A stretch of 5,547 nt of DNA from Candidatus Thorarchaeota archaeon (GTDB lineage Archaea > Asgardarchaeota > Thorarchaeia > Thorarchaeales > Thorarchaeaceae): assembly GCA_016841005.1 (NCBI GenBank), contig JAEORG010000310.1:1-5547 (forward strand), written 5' to 3'. Position numbers and translations under genes: made by a program. Each line of letters starts with the position of its first letter. Position 1 is the first letter of the stretch. Below are positions 1 to 5,019 of the stretch, piece after piece. A model generated the notes under the pieces. That model did no database searches. It was not told the origin of the DNA and saw only the letters and a list, made by a program, of their open reading frames with translations.

Positions 1-512
1 TGTCCAGTTGCTGTAATGAAAATATGGAGAAATGGTTCCCCATTTGAAACACCGGCTTCAAAAGCCATAGTAACTGATTTGTCCATCCCTGCACGCATAG
101 CCAGTAACATGCTGTCAGTATATCTAGGCTTTCCATTTTCGTCAATGTATACTGAACCAGAAACAGATTCGATATCGAGACAGCATGTCCCTATCACATG
201 ATCATCAAGTTGAATCAATAATGTAGTATCTTCTATTGAAACCGATGGATACTGAAGACGAACCTTCCTAGTAGTCATTATCAATCCTGTTGAAATTGGG
301 ATGAAGCAAACAACTATCTCAACAAATGTCTTCAGAGGAACTATTGGTGGACTAACCAATCCTGTTAATGGTAACAAATAAACAAGTAACAAATAGATTC
401 CTACGAATGTATTACCAACTACCCAGAGTAGCTTCACCCATGACCTTGGTTTCTTATCTAATTCGTGAGAAACCAATACTACATCTTCTCGTCTTGGTAA
501 GTGAAGCGACAT
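1..512 (-). CDS. Two-helix membrane protein of unknown function, N-terminal part (3' end beyond window)
   Basis: An uninterrupted minus-strand frame runs from an ATG at 512-510 to the left edge, giving about 170 residues with no stop. The start is well fixed: the codon just before it is an in-frame TAG (515-513), and an AAGGT ribosome-binding-like motif lies 7 nt upstream. The protein begins MSLHLPRREDVVLVSHELDK, a polar cytoplasmic-looking segment. Two hydrophobic segments follow, at about residues 25-53 (WVKLLWVVGNTF onward) and 61-79 (TFVEIVVCFIPISTG), separated by a short Pro-rich turn (SPPIVP). From about residue 80 it is soluble, with beta-rich stretches and a well-formed segment near the edge reading MAFEAGVSNGEPFLHIFITA. 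The layout of two N-terminal helices then a cytoplasmic domain is seen in membrane-tethered ATPases and in assembly factors, but no catalytic motif lies within the window. I do not recognise the family. It is divergent from the surface-protein gene at 670. Confidence 0.75.
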   Translation of the reverse strand, partial: MSLHLPRREDVVLVSHELDKKPRSWVKLLWVVGNTFVGIYLLLVYLLPLTGLVSPPIVPLKTFVEIVVCFIPISTGLIMTTRKVRLQYPSVSIEDTTLLIQLDDHVIGTCCLDIESVSGSVYIDENGKPRYTDSMLLAMRAGMDKSVTMAFEAGVSNGEPFLHIFITATG

Positions 513-555
513 CTATGAAACCTTCATCATACTTATTCTAGTCCAAGAATTTCCG

Positions 556-591
556 TTAATGGAACTGAACCATCGTACCTTCCTTGAGCAT
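556..591 (-). CDS. Possible 11-codon leader ORF upstream of the membrane-protein gene
   Basis: An ATG at 591-589 opens an 11-codon frame (MLKEGTMVQFH) ending in TAA at 558-556. It is preceded by AGGGGTG at 603-597 with a 5-nt spacer, a stronger ribosome binding site than that of the downstream gene at 512. It is not in frame with that gene, so it is not an N-terminal extension. It could be a leader peptide, or the motif could be chance in a 157-nt intergenic region. No coding statistics can support so short a frame. Confidence 0.2.
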   Translation of the reverse strand: MLKEGTMVQFH

Positions 592-637
592 ATGAACACC
601 CCTAAACAAATCGTCTAACAACATACTCTCTATAGGA

Positions 638-646
638 GAATAAAAA
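638..646 (+). promoter_or_regulatory. TATA-like box for the surface-protein gene
   Basis: GAATAAAAA, preceded by the purine-rich AGGA (a BRE-like position), lies 24-32 nt upstream of the GTG at 670. Archaeal TATA boxes are usually centred about 25 nt before the transcription start, so this box would give a transcript starting near 668-670, that is leaderless or nearly so. The similarity is only to a loose AT-rich consensus. Confidence 0.4.
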
Positions 647-669
647 CCCAGAAACAGAATTATGAACTG

Positions 670-2769
670 GTGACGAAACTATGGAAGAGGAACTACTATA
701 CTTCTCTCATCTGGTGTACATACTTTGGCCTTTTGAATCCCGACTCAAACATTATTCTAAATCAAGGAACGCAGCTATTATTCCCTAAGGGGGTACACAT
801 TATCAAGAATACAGGTTGGTATCTAGCTATAATTGTGATCCTATTCTCATTGACTGTTACCTTGTTCAATACTGAACAGGCTGTAGCAGAAGGTGAAACA
901 GTGGTAAACCGTGGGGAAACAATTCAAATTACAGCCACACTTCTTCAGAATGGCACCTATGGATATCCAGTTTCGAACCAGAAAATATTCTTTTTTGACC
1001 AGACATTCAACATTCAATTGGGTTCAGACACGACGGATATGAATGGTATTGCATCCATCTCTTGGATTATTCCATTAAATCATACTCTTGGATTAACAAC
1101 CATTAATGCAACATTTTTTGGTAATTCGTCACTATCATTAGCGCCCTCTTGTCAATGGACCATCTTGACTATCTTATCATCTACAACTATTGAGATTGAT
1201 CAGATTCCAGATTTACTTGCTCCAGGAGACATACTACATTTGTCAGTCCATTTGACTGATGATTCACATTATCCAATACCAAATGCAACAATAGCCGTCT
1301 TTAAGGATAATATACCTCTTGCACTATACACAACCAATTCTACGGGAGAAATTCACTTTGAAATTGAGTGCAATAGTTCATGGATTACATTGGGAGATAA
1401 TAATATCCGCGTTGTTTATGAACAAGATTTGGTTAATTTCTTAGACACATCAGAGTATACATTCACATTCGAGATATCAAAAATTCAGACTTCTCTTACC
1501 CTTCAAGGCACCTATCAAAACAAAATATTGCTCAATGAATTCGTAGACTTCTATGTTGAGCTCTCTGAAATTAATAATCCAATACCAAATGAATTTCTTG
1601 AAATATTCTTGGATGGTCAACCATTATTCAGTACTACTTCCAATAGCTCTGGGATTGCTCATTTTCATATGCTCATTGATGAAAGATTTACACTCGGATT
1701 GCATACTCTGAGGATACATTACAATGGTTCAGAACGATACTCAGAATCCTATTCTAATACATTTATTGAAGTGACAAGTCCTGTACAAATAATCATCAAA
1801 GTACCAGAATCAGTCATAATTGGTTCAAGTGTGAAAGTTGAGATAACCGCTTCTGATTTATTAGGGCGCATAATCCCTAGTTCTCGAATCCTAATATCTG
1901 ATTCTCCCTCTAACCAGAGATTCACAATAAATGCCAATCCAAGTGAAACAACCACAATTTTCCTTTATGAACTACAGGGGCCTGTAGGTGTTCATATTCT
2001 CAATATTGAAATTACAGATAATTCCTTTATTTTGAATACTAGTTCAAGTAGTACTTTCATAGCTTGGTCCAGTCTGCAGCTGTTATTAGAAAAGTGTAAT
2101 GTTGATCACTATGCTTCTCCTGGTCAAGAAGTCATTTTTGAAATCCACATGAGTGATTGGGCTGGAAATAGCTCATTTAGGCAACTTCAGCTTCTAATAG
2201 ACAATGATATACAATTTTCAGTGGTTACTGATTTTTATGGTCAAACAATTCTTTCTTTTTCTGTTCCATATATTGAAAATCAGTACAATATCTCTGTATT
2301 CTATAATGGCAACACTACACTATTCGAGTTACCTGTCAAATTTGATTATAGTCTTCGAGTTACCAGTGTAATGCCCTTGCGACTGGAACTAAATTTCTAT
2401 GAAACGATTATTCCACTTCGTGAATTATCCGTACATCTCACGGTAAGATGTCTTAATGGGTCAACACCGAAAGGCGTACAAGTAAGCTTTGAGTGGTTAG
2501 ATTTAATTTTTGATATCAGAAGTAATGAGGGAGGTACAATTGAACTCCATCTCATGGTACCAGTCGCTAGTGGAAATTATTTCCTGTACTACGAATCAGA
2601 AACTTCAAAATCTATCAGTTCAACAAGTGGTTCTTTCTTGATCAATATAACCAAAACTGATGTAATGTCGCTAGAGGGAATCGGTATCATTGGTCTAACA
2701 ATTGCATTCATTGCTTCAGTTGGTCTTTCAACGATACCAATCATACGGCGCAAATATCTCGTAGGCTAA
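670..2769 (+). CDS. Large cell-surface protein with tandem Ig-like beta domains and C-terminal membrane anchor
   Basis: This 699-residue protein has a hydrophobic segment at about 50-66, an extracellular beta-rich region at about 75-660, and a C-terminal transmembrane helix at about 669-690 closed by RRK, which orients the C-terminus inside. The middle divides into about six Ig-like units (roughly 76-167, 173-269, 274-368, 372-464, 468-555, 560-660). Recurrent landmarks are a Gly-containing turn before a beta strand (G126, G226, G328, G524) and a TLG turn (T139, T240, T341) spaced exactly 101 residues apart in the first three units. There are 15 N-x-S/T sequons, expected for a glycosylated archaeal surface protein. 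There are no catalytic motifs, so a structural, adhesive or S-layer-associated role is inferred. The GTG at 670 is placed by the TATA-like box at 638-646. It leaves 49 residues before the hydrophobic segment, so a later start (TTG 733, or a non-standard ATT at 799) is possible. It is convergent with the tRNA gene 11 nt downstream. Confidence 0.8.
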   Translation: MTKLWKRNYYTSLIWCTYFGLLNPDSNIILNQGTQLLFPKGVHIIKNTGWYLAIIVILFSLTVTLFNTEQAVAEGETVVNRGETIQITATLLQNGTYGYPVSNQKIFFFDQTFNIQLGSDTTDMNGIASISWIIPLNHTLGLTTINATFFGNSSLSLAPSCQWTILTILSSTTIEIDQIPDLLAPGDILHLSVHLTDDSHYPIPNATIAVFKDNIPLALYTTNSTGEIHFEIECNSSWITLGDNNIRVVYEQDLVNFLDTSEYTFTFEISKIQTSLTLQGTYQNKILLNEFVDFYVELSEINNPIPNEFLEIFLDGQPLFSTTSNSSGIAHFHMLIDERFTLGLHTLRIHYNGSERYSESYSNTFIEVTSPVQIIIKVPESVIIGSSVKVEITASDLLGRIIPSSRILISDSPSNQRFTINANPSETTTIFLYELQGPVGVHILNIEITDNSFILNTSSSSTFIAWSSLQLLLEKCNVDHYASPGQEVIFEIHMSDWAGNSSFRQLQLLIDNDIQFSVVTDFYGQTILSFSVPYIENQYNISVFYNGNTTLFELPVKFDYSLRVTSVMPLRLELNFYETIIPLRELSVHLTVRCLNGSTPKGVQVSFEWLDLIFDIRSNEGGTIELHLMVPVASGNYFLYYESETSKSISSTSGSFLINITKTDVMSLEGIGIIGLTIAFIASVGLSTIPIIRRKYLVG

Positions 2770-2780
2770 AGAATGAGTGA

Positions 2781-2890
2781 TGGTGCTCCGGCCGGGATTT
2801 GAACCCGGGTCGGGGGATCGAGAGTCCCCCATGCTGGGCCGGACTACAATCGGTATTATTGTAATATAATCTACAATATTCTACCGGAGC
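2781..2890 (-). tRNA. tRNA-Glu (anticodon CUC) with an intron-like insert near position 10; CCA encoded
   Basis: On the minus strand the acceptor arms GCTCCGG (2890-2884) and CCGGAGC (2791-2785) pair perfectly, followed by discriminator A (2784) and an encoded CCA (2783-2781). The T arm is CCGGG-TTCAAAT-CCCGG (2808-2792). The anticodon arm is GGGGA-CTCTCGA-TCCCC (2829-2813) with anticodon CTC at 2822-2820, which reads the Glu codon GAG. The D arm TGTAGTCCGG...GCAT (2848-2831) closely resembles archaeal tRNA-Glu as I recall it. Between the acceptor arm with T8-A9-G10 (2883-2881) and the rest of the D stem lie about 32 extra nt. Removing them gives a normal tRNA-Glu in which G10-T25, T11-A24, G12-C23 and T13-G22 form the D stem. 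The gene lies 11 nt past the stop of the opposing surface-protein gene. Confidence 0.9.
2849..2880 (-). other. Intron-like insert in the tRNA-Glu gene, non-canonical position (D stem)
   Basis: This 32-nt, very AT-rich segment separates G10 from T11 of the predicted mature tRNA. It contains a 7-bp hairpin, TATTGTA (2878-2872) with TACAATA (2863-2857), around an 8-nt loop. Exon bases CGGT (2886-2883) can also pair with ACCG (2854-2851) inside the insert. A direct repeat ATTGTAG (2877-2871 and 2850-2844) makes the boundary ambiguous, and cuts after position 8, 9 or 10 all leave a 32-nt insert. A strict bulge-helix-bulge (4-bp helix with two 3-nt bulges) does not form cleanly at any of these: the post-position-10 cut gives only three of four central pairs, so a relaxed motif would be needed. 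Confidence 0.65.
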
Positions 2891-2898
2891 CGTGAATG

Positions 2899-2938
2899 GA
2901 ATGCCAGTCCGGAGCGCGAGAGGGCTCGTCTGGAATTC
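2899..2938 (+). repeat. GC-rich inverted repeat (stem-loop) between the prepilin-like gene and the tRNA
   Basis: GAATGCCAG (2899-2907) pairs with CTGGAATTC (2930-2938) with one G-A mismatch, and GAGC (2912-2915) pairs with GCTC (2924-2927) around an 8-nt loop, with a small internal loop between the two helices. The palindrome would form on either strand. It lies 38 nt past the stop of the minus-strand ATPase/prepilin cluster and just upstream of the tRNA 5' end. It could be a processing or termination structure for the cluster, or a structure in the tRNA leader. No U-run follows, so a classical intrinsic terminator is unlikely. Confidence 0.5.
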
Positions 2939-2940
2939 TA

Positions 2941-2954
2941 CAAATAAGCCTTTC
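2941..2954 (-). promoter_or_regulatory. Possible BRE/TATA element for the tRNA gene
   Basis: On the minus strand GAAAGG (2954-2949) is followed by CTTATTTG (2948-2941), which loosely resembles an archaeal BRE plus TATA box. It would direct transcription from about 2918, leaving a leader of about 28 nt to be removed before the tRNA 5' end at 2890. The match is weak. Confidence 0.3.
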
Positions 2955-2975
2955 CCCGTAAACAGAATCAACTTA

Positions 2976-3185
2976 CTATGGTGGGCTGAACAACTGAGTT
3001 AGACTACTCCAGCTATCTTGTAAGAGCTGCAATAATCCTTCTACAACATCTTGGGCCCATCCTGTGGCCTGAAGGATGACCGCTATTACTATAGAAACCG
3101 TAACAACAGCAAGACCAAGCAGCAGACTTTCTTCAACCAACGGTCCGCCTTTTTCATTACGAATTAAACCATCATCCTTTGTCAA
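2976..3185 (-). CDS. Small type IV prepilin-like protein with class III signal motif
   Basis: From a TTG at 3185-3183 this encodes 69 residues (stop TAG 2978-2976). The N-terminus is short and charged, then KGG|PLVEES, then a ~22-residue hydrophobic helix (LLLGLAVVTVSIVIAVI) and a Trp-containing amphipathic tail ending FSPP. Cleavage after GG would put Glu at +5, the position conserved in type IV pilins, which fits a prepilin processed by an archaeal prepilin peptidase. The TTG start is chosen because AAGGTG lies 6 nt upstream (3197-3192), because it gives a ~14-residue leader as usual for this class, and because a TATA-like CTTTATAAG sits at 3227-3219. The frame stays open to a GTG at 3266, which would make 96 residues and overlap the ATPase gene by 17 nt; that longer form puts 41 residues before the cleavage site. 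The globular head usual in major pilins is absent, so it is a minor or very small pilin, or a small membrane partner of the ATPase. Confidence 0.65.
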   Translation of the reverse strand: MTKDDGLIRNEKGGPLVEESLLLGLAVVTVSIVIAVILQATGWAQDVVEGLLQLLQDSWSSLTQLFSPP

Positions 3186-3218
3186 GATACACACCTTGAA
3201 CTCTTGTCGCTCTGGCTC

Positions 3219-3227
3219 CTTATAAAG
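3219..3227 (-). promoter_or_regulatory. TATA-like box inside the upstream end of the prepilin frame
   Basis: CTTTATAAG is a good match to the archaeal TATA core. Transcription about 25 nt downstream would begin near 3198, just before the GTG at 3194 and the TTG at 3185. It could give the prepilin-like gene its own short-leader transcript apart from the ATPase mRNA. It also reads as codons of the longer frame, so coincidence is possible. Confidence 0.35.
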
Positions 3228-3249
3228 CCCACAAAGAATTGTATCTGTA

Positions 3250-4944
3250 TCATATTCTACGTGCACTATATTTCATAGGATGTCCATACGACCACATTCT
3301 CTCACTCAGTATTTCGAGAATTGAGTCGTGAGGATTATGATGAATAGTATCAATCAAACTTTCTAGAGCTGGGACATGACTATCAACTCCTAAATCTCTT
3401 GCACGAGTTCTAAAGGCTCCATCATGTGCCCAGTTACTACTCAATCCTTGAATATTATCATAAACAACATTCAGACCAGAGAATTTCAATAAACCATCTA
3501 CCTCATTCCTTCTAATCTCCATAATCTCACTCACACAGCGTTTTGACTCACCCGGTTTCGGTCTTTCGAGAGTAACTATGATATCCATTAGTGCAAGATT
3601 ATCATCTTGAATCCCATGTCCAAGTTTCCATCTCGAAATAAGACTAGAAGCTGATTCGCTGTGACATGTTTGAATAGAACGGAGACCTGCTGTAATCGCT
3701 TGGAATAGAGCTTTGCTATGCTCTGCGGTTTGAATTTCACCGAGAATGAGATAGTCTGGTGACCTATGGAGGCATTTGATTATTTCATCACTCTTGCTGA
3801 ATTTCATCAGCTTTTCATCCATGGGATCTACTTTGAACCTAATTTGATGATGTTCTCTTTGTTCTCTACTTTCAATAGCGTCTTCAATGTAGATTTTTCT
3901 CCACCACTTTGGAGTGGTCATATCCAAAGCATTCAACAGTGTTGTCTTACCAGTTCCAGGACCTCCTGTCACTGTTATATTGAACCGACATGATACAGCA
4001 AAAAGTAAGATTGCAGCGACTTCAGATGTCATTGTACTATTTTCAATCAAATCGCCAACTGAGAATGGTCTGTTTCTAGCTCGACGTATCTCAAGGTGCA
4101 ATCCATCTGGACTAAGTGGTGGCACACTTGCAGAGAAGCGTAAAGATGCATTTTGAATTTGTAAATTCATCTTGAGGGATGGATTACTTCTATCTAAGTG
4201 AAGGTTACTCTCAGCACGGATTAGAGTGACGATTTTTGGCACCTCCAACTCCTGAAAAGTAATAGTTGTAACGCATCGACCATATTTCTGGTGATCAAAA
4301 TAAATTGATACCCCAGGACGGTCTAGATATATCTCTTCTACCAAATCATCAAGAATAATCGGCATTATTGACCCAAGAACACTTCGACGGTGAGCGATTA
4401 TCTCTGAGAGTCTCACTCTTGTATTTTTATTGATTTCAGGTATCAGACTCATAATATGCTTGGAAACATCTTCGGTATCTTGCTGTAGTTTCTTTGTAAT
4501 ACTCTCTCTTAATGAACATGATTTGTTTCCAATCTGTACTGATTTCTTACTTAATTCATCAATAAGAGAATGTTCCAGAGAGGTCCTAACTATTGGAATA
4601 GCAATATATTTTATCTGATTATTCTCAACCCGTTTAAACATTGACAGGTATGGTCCAACTTTGTATAATGTAATGATATCGTTAATATCTTCGAAAAGAT
4701 TACTGTTCGGACCTACGAAAACACTGTCCCATCCATCTGTCATCCAAGAAGGTTCAAATCGTTTCAAGCCATTCGAACCTCGGAAGTGAAGATAGCCTCT
4801 TTCAGTTTCTACCAACAGCACTTGCGATTTTCTTCTTCCGGACTCATTGATATGACCTAGTTTCACACAACCTTGGTCACTTTTCTGAGAACATTGCTCA
4901 CAGCGTCCACTAGGACAACGAATTACAATGATATCTGAATTCAC
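3250..4944 (-). CDS. Type II/IV secretion system ATPase, archaeal FlaI/TadA/VirB11-like
   Basis: This 564-residue cytoplasmic ATPase would power assembly of a type IV pilus-like fibre or secretion machine. The N-terminal domain (about 85-320) has the family-typical stretch LVEEIYLDRPGVSIYFDHQK near 201-220 and an Arg-rich EIRRARNRPF at 285-294. The C-terminal motor has Walker A GGPGTGKTT (327-335), an Asp box IYIEDAIES (351-359), a Walker B region YLILGEIQ (398-405, E403) and a His box TCHSE (426-430, H428), so it looks catalytically intact. Residues 1-31 carry a four-Cys cluster (C10, C15, C18, C26) that may bind a metal. An extension past about 480 has no motif I recognise. The GTG start at 4944 has a GGGGTGA ribosome binding site 8 nt upstream. 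The prepilin-like gene follows, and a TFB homologue lies 75 nt upstream on the same strand. No TadC/FlaJ partner is in the window. Confidence 0.93.
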   Translation of the reverse strand: MNSDIIVIRCPSGRCEQCSQKSDQGCVKLGHINESGRRKSQVLLVETERGYLHFRGSNGLKRFEPSWMTDGWDSVFVGPNSNLFEDINDIITLYKVGPYLSMFKRVENNQIKYIAIPIVRTSLEHSLIDELSKKSVQIGNKSCSLRESITKKLQQDTEDVSKHIMSLIPEINKNTRVRLSEIIAHRRSVLGSIMPIILDDLVEEIYLDRPGVSIYFDHQKYGRCVTTITFQELEVPKIVTLIRAESNLHLDRSNPSLKMNLQIQNASLRFSASVPPLSPDGLHLEIRRARNRPFSVGDLIENSTMTSEVAAILLFAVSCRFNITVTGGPGTGKTTLLNALDMTTPKWWRKIYIEDAIESREQREHHQIRFKVDPMDEKLMKFSKSDEIIKCLHRSPDYLILGEIQTAEHSKALFQAITAGLRSIQTCHSESASSLISRWKLGHGIQDDNLALMDIIVTLERPKPGESKRCVSEIMEIRRNEVDGLLKFSGLNVVYDNIQGLSSNWAHDGAFRTRARDLGVDSHVPALESLIDTIHHNPHDSILEILSERMWSYGHPMKYSARRI

Positions 4945-5013
4945 CTAGCTAGTCACCCCTTATTTTCTACTTATTATTCAGAGAGCTACTAGATAATCTC
5001 CTAGGTGAAATTC
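4937..5013. repeat. Inverted repeat spanning the TFB-ATPase junction and the ATPase start codon
   Basis: GAATTCACCTAG (4937-4948) and CTAGGTGAAATTC (5001-5013) are inverted copies, with a 9-bp perfect core (TTCACCTAG/CTAGGTGAA) and three more pairs after one bulged A. The spacer is 52 nt. In the minus-strand mRNA the downstream arm covers the GTG start (4944-4942), while the ribosome binding site falls in the loop. It could be an RNA hairpin limiting ATPase translation or a pair of half-sites for a DNA-binding protein. Confidence 0.5.
4953..4959 (-). promoter_or_regulatory. Ribosome binding site of the secretion ATPase gene
   Basis: GGGGTGA on the minus strand, 8 nt before the GTG at 4944, contains the GGTGA core that pairs with the conserved end of archaeal 16S rRNA. 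It supports GTG 4944 as the start. Confidence 0.7.
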
Positions 5014-5019
5014 AAATCA

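Noticed and set aside
16..201. Plus-strand frame of 61 codons
   Set aside because: It lies opposite the better supported minus-strand membrane-protein frame, which has a defined start, ribosome binding site and membrane helices.
1749..1955. Minus-strand frame of 68 codons
   Set aside because: It is antisense to the Ig-like domain region and has no recognisable features.
2899..2938. C/D box or H/ACA small RNA in the GC-rich flank
   Set aside because: No RUGAUGA/CUGA box pair or ACA-terminated double hairpin could be read on either strand.
2741..2971. Minus-strand frame of 76 codons
   Set aside because: It runs through the tRNA gene, the palindrome and the end of the surface-protein gene; the open frame comes from the GC-rich tRNA.
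3766..4156. Two overlapping plus-strand frames opposite the ATPase
   Set aside because: They are antisense shadows of the conserved Walker A to Walker B region.
4430..4618. Plus-strand frame of 62 codons opposite the ATPase
   Set aside because: Antisense to the ATPase N-terminal domain, with low-complexity Ser/Ile/Cys content and no start signal.
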